DNA of 16,479 nt from PALSA-607 sp036510735 (GTDB lineage Bacteria > Actinomycetota > Actinomycetes > Acidothermales > Acidothermaceae). The notes beneath the pieces were generated by a model. It was not told where the DNA came from. It made no database searches and was given only the letters and a program-made list of their open reading frames with translations. Both the position numbers and the translations under genes were made by a program. The DNA lies in contig DATCDK010000019.1 in NCBI GenBank assembly GCA_036510735.1, forward strand, positions 1 through 16,479. Direction: 5' to 3'. Shown here in pieces: positions 6,924 to 13,604 of this stretch; within the stretch, counting starts at the first letter, position 1; each line of letters opens with the position of its first letter.

Positions 6924-7908
6924 GGTCTCCGGCCTCCGGGTCGAGTACGCCACCTCGCGCGGAGCCGTGTGTGCCGTCGACAACGTTGATCTCGACGTCC
7001 GCAAGGGCGAGTTCGTCGGCGTCGTTGGTGAATCCGGTTGCGGGAAGTCGACGATGCTCTTCGCGATCGCGGCGTTGCTGAGCCCGCCGGCAGCCGTCAC
7101 TGCGGGCACGGTGAAGTTTCACGGGCACAATCTCGTCACGATGACCGAGAAGCAGTTGAACGTGCTGCGGTGGCGCGACTACTCCGTGGTGATGCAGAGC
7201 GCAATGAACGCTTTGAACCCGGTCATCACCATCGCTGCACAATTCAAGGACGCTCTGAAAGCGCACGGTGCCGCATCGAACAACGAGATCGTCAACCGGT
7301 CGGCCGAAGTGATGCGGTTGGTCGGGATCGATCCCATTCACCTCAAGAGCTACCCACACCAACTCAGCGGCGGCATGCGGCAGCGCGCGATGATCGCCAT
7401 GGCGCTGCTCTTCACTCCCGACCTAGTCATCATGGACGAACCGACATCGGCTCTCGACGTCGTCGCACAGCGATCGCTCATGGTGCAGATCAAAGAACTC
7501 CAGCACCAGCTAGGTTTCGCGGTCATCTTCGTCACCCATGACATGTCCCTCGTGAGCCACTTCTCGGATCAGCTGATCGTCATGTACGCGGGCCAGGTGT
7601 CCGAGATCGGGCCGACCCGGCAGGTGTTCGACCACCCCGCTCATCCGTACAGCAGAGGCCTGCTCGACGCGTTCCCATCGATTCGCGGACCGCGCGTCGA
7701 ACTTACGGGCATCCCCGGGAGCCCGCCCGATTTGGCGAGGCCACCGCAGGGGTGTCGATTCAACCCTCGGTGCCCGCAGGTGTTCGATGCGTGCCGGGTG
7801 ACCGAGCCGTTGCTTTACCAGGTCGGTGACGTTCAGGCGCGGTGCTTGCTGCACGCCGGGGGAGCGCCGCTTCTTGAAACGTCAGAAGCGTCGGGAGCGA
7901 CGACGTGA
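6901..7908 (+). CDS. ABC transporter ATPase, DppD/OppD type
   Basis: This is a cytoplasmic ATPase subunit energising import (335 aa). The frame stays open further upstream, but GTG 6901 is the real start: GGAGG lies 4 nt before it and the protein then begins MSSAPILEVSGLRVEY, as the family does. It overlaps the permease end by 23 nt. Walker A is GESGCGKST (43-51), the Q-loop is Q99, the ABC signature LSGGM (155-159), Walker B LVIMDE (175-180), the D-loop SALD and the switch His H213. The C-terminal oligo_HPY extension carries HPYSRGLL and four cysteines (CRFNPRC, DAC, ARC), the pattern reported to bind a 4Fe-4S cluster in some Dpp/Opp ATPases. All catalytic motifs are intact. Confidence 0.95.
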   Translation: MSSAPILEVSGLRVEYATSRGAVCAVDNVDLDVRKGEFVGVVGESGCGKSTMLFAIAALLSPPAAVTAGTVKFHGHNLVTMTEKQLNVLRWRDYSVVMQSAMNALNPVITIAAQFKDALKAHGAASNNEIVNRSAEVMRLVGIDPIHLKSYPHQLSGGMRQRAMIAMALLFTPDLVIMDEPTSALDVVAQRSLMVQIKELQHQLGFAVIFVTHDMSLVSHFSDQLIVMYAGQVSEIGPTRQVFDHPAHPYSRGLLDAFPSIRGPRVELTGIPGSPPDLARPPQGCRFNPRCPQVFDACRVTEPLLYQVGDVQARCLLHAGGAPLLETSEASGATT

Positions 7909-8948
7909 GCGACGACGTGAGCGATCCAAGTACGCCGCCGCTGCTCGAGACGCGCGGCATGACCAAGCATTTCAAGATTGGCGGCAACTTCTCACGTAAG
8001 ACTTTGCATGCGGTCGACGACGTGAACATCATCATCAACCGCCAAGAGATCGTCGCGCTGGCCGGTGAGAGTGGCAGTGGCAAGAGCACCATCGCTCGGC
8101 TGCTCGCACGTATCTACAAGCCCACCAGCGGTGAGATCTACTACCAGGGCAAGCCCTTGTCGTCGATGCGCACGCGTCGTGACAGCCTCGGTTACCGCAG
8201 TGACGTACCGATGGTGTTCCAGGATCCGTTCAGTTCGCTGAACCCCGCCTACCGGGTGAACCACGGCATCATGCGCGGTTTGAAGCTGCACCGCCGCGAC
8301 CTGACGTCGCGCGAGCAGCGCTTCGCCGAGGCCGAGCGCGTCGTCGGTGCGGTAGGCCTGACACCGGCCGCCGAAATCTTGCAGCGCTATCCGTACGAGC
8401 TCAGCGGCGGGCAGCGGCAGCGAATCGGCTTCGCGCAGGCACTGGCGTACAAGCCCAAACTGATCCTGGCCGACGAGCCGGTCTCGATGCTCGACGTGTC
8501 GATCCGCATTGGCCTGTTGAACGTAATGGCGAAGTTACGGCAGGAGGCGCACGTCTCGTTCCTGTACATCACCCACGACATCGCCAGCGCTCGTTACGTC
8601 GCCGACCGAATCATGATCATGTATGCCGGCCATGTCGTCGAGTCAGGCCCCGCCGAAGCAGTGCTGGCTGACCCCAAGCACCCCTACACGCAGTTGTTGC
8701 TCTCAGCGGTGCCCGATCCGCGAGCGCCCCTGGCGGTCGGCTCTGAGACCGACAAGGGTGAGCCGCCGAAGGTCATCGACCCGGGTCCTGGTTGCCGCTT
8801 CCGCGCGCGCTGCCCCTTTGTCGTTGACGTGTGCCACCAGGTCGATCCGCCGTTGCGGCTGCTCGGGCCAGGACACACCGCGGCCTGCCACGTCGCGAAG
8901 CCGGACGCCGATTTCCTCGTGCCTGCTCACGAGGTCTCGAGTACCTGA
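7905..8948 (+). CDS. ABC transporter ATPase, DppF/OppF type
   Basis: This is the partner ATPase (347 aa), forming the usual D/F heterodimer. GTG 7905 overlaps the TGA of the D-type gene in the typical GTGA, with GGGAG 7 nt upstream. A 12-bp tandem repeat duplicates the start context, so GTG 7917 is a second, four-codon-shorter option. Walker A is GESGSGKST (54-62), the Q-loop Q106 in VFQDPFSSLNP, the signature LSGGQ (166-170), Walker B LILADE (186-191), and H224 the switch His. The D-loop reads SMLD, common in F-type subunits. The C-terminus has HPYTQLLLSAVP and a four-cysteine oligo_HPY tail (CRFRARCPF, DVC, AAC). Its last 22 nt overlap the end of the convergent minus-strand gene. Confidence 0.95.
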   Translation: MSDDVSDPSTPPLLETRGMTKHFKIGGNFSRKTLHAVDDVNIIINRQEIVALAGESGSGKSTIARLLARIYKPTSGEIYYQGKPLSSMRTRRDSLGYRSDVPMVFQDPFSSLNPAYRVNHGIMRGLKLHRRDLTSREQRFAEAERVVGAVGLTPAAEILQRYPYELSGGQRQRIGFAQALAYKPKLILADEPVSMLDVSIRIGLLNVMAKLRQEAHVSFLYITHDIASARYVADRIMIMYAGHVVESGPAEAVLADPKHPYTQLLLSAVPDPRAPLAVGSETDKGEPPKVIDPGPGCRFRARCPFVVDVCHQVDPPLRLLGPGHTAACHVAKPDADFLVPAHEVSST

Positions 8949-9556
8949 CGGCCTTCCGCGTCGCCGTCGTGCTCGACGAGCGCATGGTCGGGCCTGAACA
9001 TGTACATCAGCAACTCCTGTGGCGCGCCGGTGAGCGTCAGCGTCGACTGATCTGGCGCCGTCGATCGCACAGTGTGGCGCTGACCGGTGTCGGAGCGGAC
9101 CAGTTCGATGCCGCCAGGGGCTGACTTCAATACATGCTTCGCCATTTGGGTCGACCGCTTCCATAGCAACGCGTTCGTCGCGGTGTCGAAGACGCGAGGC
9201 TCCCACTGCGGCGCCGCACGACGCACGTCCTCGTGGTGCACGAAGTACTCGACGCTATTCAGCAGTTCGTCGACCCTCCGCGGATGATAGGGCGACCACC
9301 TTGGCGGCCCGCTCCGTAGTCGGTTCACCAGGTCGGTGTAGTCCTTGCGCACAAGCTTCTTCTGCAGCCTCGCTGTCCAGCCTGCGAGCGGACTGATGAC
9401 GGCACCGAGTGCGGCGTCCGGCCTACTTTCACGCAAGACGAGATGCGCAACCAGGTCGCGGGTCTGCCAGCCCTCGCATAGCGTCGGCATTGCGGGGCCG
9501 ACGCGATCGAGCAGGTCGCTCAGGCTGGCGCGTTCACTTGCGGCGAGGTTGGTCAC
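8927..9556 (-). CDS. TIGR03085-like metal-binding protein (DinB / mycothiol-maleylpyruvate-isomerase fold)
   Basis: This 209-aa protein resembles the actinobacterial TIGR03085 group in the DinB/MDMPI superfamily of four-helix metal-binding proteins, some of which use mycothiol. The N-terminal pattern LCEGWQTRDLVAHLVLRESRP (residues 27-47) is diagnostic: the His of AHL is normally a metal ligand. Later VEYFVHHEDVRRA supplies further His residues. The C-terminal part (GQRHTVRS, LTGAPQELLMYMF) is the small SCP2-like portion. GTG 9556 overlaps the TGA of the PAP2 gene by 4 nt, so it is probably translated by coupling; no strong RBS is seen. The partner substrate is unknown. Confidence 0.85.
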   Translation of the reverse strand: MTNLAASERASLSDLLDRVGPAMPTLCEGWQTRDLVAHLVLRESRPDAALGAVISPLAGWTARLQKKLVRKDYTDLVNRLRSGPPRWSPYHPRRVDELLNSVEYFVHHEDVRRAAPQWEPRVFDTATNALLWKRSTQMAKHVLKSAPGGIELVRSDTGQRHTVRSTAPDQSTLTLTGAPQELLMYMFRPDHALVEHDGDAEGRQVLETS

Positions 9557-10263
9557 ACTCTCACTCTAGGTGGCACCGCGTCGTCCGGCCTTGTCGCTTG
9601 ACTGGGCAGGGCCTTGTGCGCTGGACGGTAGCCAGCCGACGGGCCCGCGATCGTGTCGATCACCAACGCGACGGACAGCACGCACGCGATCGCGACGAGC
9701 AGGCCGCCGATGGTGTCGGTGGCGTAGTGATATCCGCCGTCCACCAGCGCGATCGCCATGATCGGGACGGACGCCGTCGCCGCCAATGCGATCAGCCACC
9801 GCAGGACCATCGGCCACGGCAATCGGCCCGGTCCGACCATCGCGCAGATGACGACGAGGGCGAGCGAGGCGGTCGCGGCGGTGTGCCCGCTCGGGAACGA
9901 CAGCATCGTCGCGAGGTGCCGGTTGAACAGCGGCTTCAACACGAGGTCGACAAGGCCGCCGGCCAGCCCCGGTCCGACGACAGCGAGTACGGCGAGTCGG
10001 GTGCGGTTCAGGAGCAGGAACAATGCACACAGCAATGCGCAGATCACGATGATGCTGCCTGGGTCGGCGAGATCGATGATCCGTACCACCAGGTGCGGGT
10101 GTCCGGCCAACCGGCGCTGGATCGCCGCGTCGAGGTGCCGATCGATTCGACCCGGCGTGCGGGTGTGCGCATATCGGAGGCCGAGGGCAGCGGTCGCGAG
10201 CACCGCGCCGATGACAATCACGACTGCCAGACCGCGGCGCGCGAGTAACGGTCGGCGAGCCAT
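9553..10263 (-). CDS. PAP2-family membrane phosphatase
   Basis: This is an integral membrane phosphatase of the PAP2 (phosphatidic acid phosphatase / undecaprenyl-diphosphatase-like) superfamily, 236 aa with about five or six membrane segments (for example 11-29, 70-86, 91-106, 131-146, 155-174, 186-204). The active-site motifs are K110-P-L-F-N-R115, SFPSGHT (122-128) with the nucleophile-assisting His127, and HYATDTIGG with H179 and D183. The first motif has shorter K-to-R spacing than textbook KxxxxxxRP, and the Arg usual in motif 3 (SR) is replaced (LVDGGYHY). Both variants occur in actinobacterial PAP2 proteins. Likely substrates are lipid phosphates or prenyl diphosphates at the outer membrane face. 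The ATG at 10263 lies 6 nt after a TAGACT box, suggesting a leaderless mRNA. Confidence 0.88.
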   Translation of the reverse strand: MARRPLLARRGLAVVIVIGAVLATAALGLRYAHTRTPGRIDRHLDAAIQRRLAGHPHLVVRIIDLADPGSIIVICALLCALFLLLNRTRLAVLAVVGPGLAGGLVDLVLKPLFNRHLATMLSFPSGHTAATASLALVVICAMVGPGRLPWPMVLRWLIALAATASVPIMAIALVDGGYHYATDTIGGLLVAIACVLSVALVIDTIAGPSAGYRPAHKALPSQATRPDDAVPPRVRV

Positions 10264-10269
10264 CCCTCA

Positions 10270-10275
10270 AGTCTA
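10270..10275 (-). promoter_or_regulatory. Candidate -10 box (TAGACT) of a leaderless PAP2 transcript
   Basis: Read on the minus strand, TAGACT fits the actinobacterial TAnnnT -10 pattern. It sits 6 nt before the ATG at 10263, the spacing expected when transcription starts at the start codon. A GAGGG directly touches the ATG and is too close to act as a normal RBS, which supports the leaderless reading. Confidence 0.45.
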
Positions 10276-10291
10276 CGAGGCGGAGACCTGC

Positions 10292-10349
10292 GGGATGGCG
10301 CCCTTCCTCGGACTGCTTCGCTTTATGTCCTTCGGAAGGGCGCCATCCC
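10292..10349. repeat. Perfect 16-bp inverted repeat made of two quasi-palindromes in a divergent promoter region
   Basis: GGGATGGCGCCCTTCC (10292-10307) is exactly inverted as GGAAGGGCGCCATCCC (10334-10349), with 26 bp between. Each arm is itself nearly palindromic around GGCGCC (12 of 16 positions symmetric), and the two GGCGCC centres are exactly 42 bp apart, four helical turns. The arms lie about 16 and 18 bp from the candidate -10 boxes of the two divergent genes, where -35 elements would be. Neither predicted transcript contains the repeat, so a DNA-level role (paired operator) or a REP-like genomic repeat fits better than a terminator. Confidence 0.85.
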
Positions 10350-10367
10350 TTCGGTCCAGCGGCGTAC

Positions 10368-10373
10368 TAGCGT
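10368..10373 (+). promoter_or_regulatory. Candidate -10 box (TAGCGT) for the flavoprotein gene
   Basis: TAGCGT matches the TAnnnT pattern and lies 26 nt before the GTG at 10400. No recognisable -35 is present; that position falls on the right arm of the inverted repeat, so an activator might be needed. Confidence 0.3.
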
Positions 10374-10399
10374 GCAGGGCAACAGCCTGGGAGGCATTC

Positions 10400-11407
10400 G
10401 TGAGCGTGGGGTCTGCGCAGGAGTACGACGTCGACCTGCTCATCGTTGGTGCGGGCCCGGCTGGCCTCTATGCCGCGTACTACGCCGGATTCCGGGCCCT
10501 GTCGGTGGTCGTCGTTGACTCGCTGACGGAGCCTGGCGGGCAGCTAGCGGCGCTCTATCCGGAGAAGATGATCTACGACGTCGGCGGGATCCCGGCGATC
10601 CTTGGTCGAGAGCTTGCGGCTGACCTGTATCGGCAGGCGCAGACCTATGACCCGACCTTCTTACTCGGTCATGGCGCGGATCAGCTCACGACGCTCGACG
10701 ACGGAACGCTGCTCGTCACCACCGACACCGGGCACACCATTCACGCCAAGGCGATCTTGGTCACCGCCGGCATCGGCATCTTCACGCCGCGGCCGTTGCC
10801 TGCCGGCCAGGAGTACGAAGGCGTTGGCGTCCGGTACTTCGTCCCTGACCCGAGCGCGTTGCGTGACAAGAGAGTGCTCGTCGTCGGCGGCGGCGACAGC
10901 GCGGTCGACTACGCGTTGATGCTCGAGGAGGTGTGCGCCTCGGTCACCGTCATCCACCGGCGACCCGAATTCCGTGCGCACGAGGCGTCGGTGGAGAAGA
11001 TGCATGCCTCGTCGGTGGTAGTCCGCACGCCGTATCAGGTGAGCGCGATGCACGGTGACGGTCGAGTCGAGGCGGTCGAGATCACTAACCACGACAGCGG
11101 GGACGTCGACCGGCTAGAGGTCGACGAGGTGGTGGCGGCTCTCGGGTTCATTGCCGAACTTGGCCCGCTGATGAACTGGGGGATGAACCTGCACCAGCGG
11201 CACATCGTCGTCGACACGACGATGGCAACCAACGTGCCACGCATCTTCGCGGCGGGCGACATCACCGAGTACCCCGGCAAGGTGCGGCTGATCTCAGTCG
11301 GGCTCGGTGAGGCCGCGACGGCGGTTAACAATGCCGCGATCGTGATCGACCCGTCGCGCAAGCTGTTCCCGGGCCACTCGTCCGACCCGGCCAAGCAGCC
11401 CGGCTAG
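10400..11407 (+). CDS. Ferredoxin-NADP+ reductase, thioredoxin-reductase-like type
   Basis: This is a 335-aa FAD- and NAD(P)H-binding oxidoreductase of the type-2 ferredoxin-NADP reductase group (YumC-like), moving electrons between NADPH and ferredoxin or flavodoxin. The frame is open far upstream, antisense to the PAP2 gene, but GTG 10400 has GGGAGG 5 nt before it and gives the expected N-terminus. The FAD motif GAGPAG is at 17-22, PGGQLAALYPEK at 46-56, the NADPH-binding GGGDSA at 163-168, HRR (186-188) is suited to the NADP phosphate, and the FAD-binding AAGD is at 284-287, followed by YPGKVRLISVGLGEAATAVNN. The CxxC of true thioredoxin reductases is missing at the junction, where FVPDPSALRDKRVLV stands instead. 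That favours ferredoxin reductase over thioredoxin reductase. No ferredoxin gene is seen nearby. Confidence 0.92.
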   Translation: MSVGSAQEYDVDLLIVGAGPAGLYAAYYAGFRALSVVVVDSLTEPGGQLAALYPEKMIYDVGGIPAILGRELAADLYRQAQTYDPTFLLGHGADQLTTLDDGTLLVTTDTGHTIHAKAILVTAGIGIFTPRPLPAGQEYEGVGVRYFVPDPSALRDKRVLVVGGGDSAVDYALMLEEVCASVTVIHRRPEFRAHEASVEKMHASSVVVRTPYQVSAMHGDGRVEAVEITNHDSGDVDRLEVDEVVAALGFIAELGPLMNWGMNLHQRHIVVDTTMATNVPRIFAAGDITEYPGKVRLISVGLGEAATAVNNAAIVIDPSRKLFPGHSSDPAKQPG

Positions 11408-11468
11408 GGCGCAGTTCGTAGCGTTCTCGGAACGATCGACGCCTAACCTGTCGGGCTATGAGGGGCCG

Positions 11469-12683
11469 ATGAAGGGCACAGCCAGGCTCGCGACGCCGGC
11501 CATGGCGACCGCGCTGGGTGCGGTCGTTCTCGCGCTGATGGTTCTGGTGATTCCGCTGGACCGAGCGACCCGCCATGTATCGACGGGCGGCGACCTGTCG
11601 GCGATCGTCGTCGGTTTGCCCTTCGCGCTCGTCGGAGTTGTCGTGGCTCGCCGGCAGCCCCGCAACGGCGTGGGCTGGATCCTGCTCGCAACGGCGCTGT
11701 TCTTCGTCGTCCAGGCTGATGCATCGTCGTACACGGTGCTCGACTACCGCATCCACAACGGCCACTTGTTCTTCGGGCCGCTCGCCGTGTTGGTGCAACC
11801 GTCGTGGGCGCCAGCGATTGTCTGCATGCTGCTTGCCCTGTTGCTGTTCCCCGACGCCCGACTGCCGCTCGGCCGGTGGCGGTGGATCTTGTGGCCTTTC
11901 CTCGGGGTTGCCGGGCTGTGGGTGCTGGGTGCCTTCGGGATCGCCGCCCATGCGATCGCCACGCACACCGTTCACATCACGACCTCAGGAGATCTGAGTC
12001 AACTCAGTCATCCGACGGGCAGCGTCGCGTGGTGGGGGGTCGTCCAAAACGTGTTCTTCCCCGTGATATTCCTGAGCGGCTTGGGCTCTCTGGCGAAACA
12101 GATCGTCAGCTACCGCGGGTCAACCGGCGAGCGGCGTCAGCAGCTCAAGTGGCTGCTGGCGGGTGGCGCGATTTTCCTCGTCGGCGGCTTTCTCAGCCTT
12201 AATGGGTCGACCGACGGCTCGCCCGTCGCGCACGCTATCGACGTCGTAGGCACGTTTGCGCTGGCGGCGCTGCCGGTGTTTGTCGGCATCGCGATCTTGA
12301 AGTACCGGTTGTTCGAAATCGACCGCCTGATCAGTCGCACGTTGTCGTACGCCATCATCACGGGCGTTCTCGTCGGCGTGTACGTCGGTCTCATCGCACT
12401 GACGACGCGTGCGTTGCCGTTGTCGTCGCCGATCGGTGTCGCTGCGTCGACGCTGGCAGCGGCGGCCTTGTTCAGCCCCCTTCGCCGCTCCATCCAGCGG
12501 ATCGTGGATCGCCGCTTTAACCGGGCGCACTACGACGCCGAGGCGACCGTTGCCGCCTTTAGTTCGGGACTTCGCGACGCTGTCGACCTTGACCGGGTCC
12601 AGCACGACCTCGTGGCCGTCGTCCATCTGGCGGTACAGCCCAGCCACGTGTCGGTGTGGCTACGGGAGCGCAGTTCGGCCTAA
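11469..12683 (+). CDS. Orphan multi-TM sensor protein (histidine-kinase N-terminal part without kinase domain)
   Basis: This 404-aa protein has about ten predicted membrane helices (roughly 13-30, 43-60, 68-84, 101-127, 139-160, 189-208, 226-243, 256-277, 292-312, 322-336). A short cytoplasmic tail resembles the linker of actinobacterial sensor kinases: LKYRLFEIDRLISRTLSYA (278-296), VDRRFNRAHYDAEATVAAF (346-364) and a final LVAVVHLAVQPSHVSVWLR (381-399). The protein stops there, so no HisKA, HATPase or GGDEF domain follows, and no response-regulator gene is adjacent. Similar stand-alone versions exist in actinobacteria, so this is probably a natural form rather than a recent truncation. The ATG at 11469 has AGGGG only 3 nt upstream, which is tight; ATG 11502 is a weaker alternative. 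The signal sensed is unknown. Confidence 0.8.
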   Translation: MKGTARLATPAMATALGAVVLALMVLVIPLDRATRHVSTGGDLSAIVVGLPFALVGVVVARRQPRNGVGWILLATALFFVVQADASSYTVLDYRIHNGHLFFGPLAVLVQPSWAPAIVCMLLALLLFPDARLPLGRWRWILWPFLGVAGLWVLGAFGIAAHAIATHTVHITTSGDLSQLSHPTGSVAWWGVVQNVFFPVIFLSGLGSLAKQIVSYRGSTGERRQQLKWLLAGGAIFLVGGFLSLNGSTDGSPVAHAIDVVGTFALAALPVFVGIAILKYRLFEIDRLISRTLSYAIITGVLVGVYVGLIALTTRALPLSSPIGVAASTLAAAALFSPLRRSIQRIVDRRFNRAHYDAEATVAAFSSGLRDAVDLDRVQHDLVAVVHLAVQPSHVSVWLRERSSA

Positions 12684-12701
12684 TCGCCGGTCGTCGCGGA
12701 A

Positions 12702-12747
12702 GCGTTGAAGCCCAACGCACGCAAGAACGAGCGCTGGACTTCAACGC
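12702..12747 (+). other. Overlapping inverted repeats in the region before the DUF3145 gene
   Basis: GCGTTGAAG (12702-12710) can pair with CTTCAACGC (12739-12747), a perfect 9-bp stem, while its first six bases can instead pair with CAACGC (12713-12718) as a tight 5-nt-loop hairpin. The two structures exclude each other. The site starts 19 nt after the sensor stop, in a 232-bp gene-free gap. It may be a terminator of the sensor transcript or a leader switch. No T-run follows, and I see no known riboswitch motif. Confidence 0.45.
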
Positions 12748-12915
12748 CTCGGCGGAGCCGGACAGCGTTAGCAGGGCGATCGATCCGGAGCGCGGCGCGG
12801 GGGTCTGGTGGTGGCGTCCAGGCGCGCACTGGGGCAGAATGTGACCACTGGGACAGCTGATCAGATAACGAGGACGTCGGGGAAGGCGCATCTCGTCCAT
12901 CTGACGGAGGTTCCG

Positions 12916-13446
12916 GTGAGCACACGCGGCGTCCTGTACGTGCATAGCGCCACGCCGGCTGTCACGCCCCACATCGAGTGGGCGGTAGCCGGTGTGTTGT
13001 CGACGCCTGTCCGCTTCGAATGGCTGGCGCAGCCTGCGTCGCCCGGGTCCGTGCGTGCCGAGGCACCCTGGATCGGCGCACCCGGTTGCGGTAGTCGACT
13101 CGCATCCGCGTTGATCGGTTGGCCGGTGCGGTTCGAGGTCGCCGAAGACGCCAGCGACGGTTGCGATGGCGAGCGTTTCGCGTTCACCCCGGGCCTCGGT
13201 CTGTTCCACGCCATGACATCGGCGAACGGCGACCTCGTTGTCCCTGAGAACCGCCTGCGCCAGCTGCTCACCGGGCAGCTGCTCACGAACGACGTGCCGA
13301 ACGCAAAGATCGGGGCGGACGCCGAGGGGCGCGGTCCGCTCGACAGCATTAGGCGGTTGCTTGGCGAACCTTGGGACGACGAACTCGAGCCGTTCCGCTA
13401 TGCCGGCGACGGTGCTCCCGTTCGCTGGCTACACCAGGTCGTCTAA
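12916..13446 (+). CDS. DUF3145 family protein
   Basis: This is a 176-aa member of DUF3145, a family confined to Actinomycetota with no established function. The frame is open upstream, but GTG 12916 follows GGAGG by 5 nt and gives the family's N-terminus, MSTRGVLYVHSATPAVTPHIEWA. Other matching stretches are GVLSTPVRFEWLAQPASPGS, the GSRLASALIGWPVRFEV block and FTPGLGLFHAMTSANGDLVVPENRLR in the middle. The C-terminal half (LLGEPWDDELEPFRYAGDG, then VRWLHQVV) is also typical. There is no signal peptide or membrane segment, so it is soluble. It stands alone between the sensor gene and the ArsR operon, with 158 bp downstream before the next start. No role can be assigned beyond its lineage-restricted conservation. 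Confidence 0.88.
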   Translation: MSTRGVLYVHSATPAVTPHIEWAVAGVLSTPVRFEWLAQPASPGSVRAEAPWIGAPGCGSRLASALIGWPVRFEVAEDASDGCDGERFAFTPGLGLFHAMTSANGDLVVPENRLRQLLTGQLLTNDVPNAKIGADAEGRGPLDSIRRLLGEPWDDELEPFRYAGDGAPVRWLHQVV

Positions 13447-13578
13447 CCGCAGATTGCCCAGCAGCAACTACAGCGCGATGTTGGTTTTGGCAGCACAAGT
13501 TCGCCGGCGGAACGCGATCACATGCCGATGTGCGGACGTGCGCGTTTGCTGGTCTCCGGCTGGGCGCTTGACTTGGGC

Positions 13579-13598
13579 TAAGCGTTAGAGAATGCTTA
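13579..13598. promoter_or_regulatory. Candidate ArsR operator: 20-bp imperfect dyad
   Basis: TAAGCGTT-AGAG-AATGCTTA is an inverted repeat with 8-bp arms and one mismatch, ending 6 nt before the ArsR-type gene. A -35-like TTGACT (13568-13573) lies just upstream, so binding here would block the promoter. GCTTACGG at 13594-13601 also recurs at 13611-13618 inside the first codons (17-bp period). Small ArsR-family regulators usually autorepress through such dyads; the assignment is by position. Confidence 0.5.
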
Positions 13599-13604
13599 CG
13601 GTTC

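Noticed and set aside
9758..10399. Upstream extension of the ferredoxin-reductase frame, which would make a 549-aa protein
   Set aside because: The extension is antisense to the clear PAP2 gene and is Arg/Ser-rich nonsense; GTG 10400 has a good RBS and gives the family N-terminus.
12680..12925. Minus-strand open frame of 81 aa in the gap before DUF3145, ending FLRALGFNASATTGD
   Set aside because: No RBS or domain; the Pro/Arg-rich content fits chance. Kept only as a gap with inverted repeats.
13519..13532. CACAT-GCCG-ATGTG hairpin in the gap before the ArsR gene
   Set aside because: Five-bp arms are expected by chance in a window this size; position fits neither a terminator tail nor the promoter.
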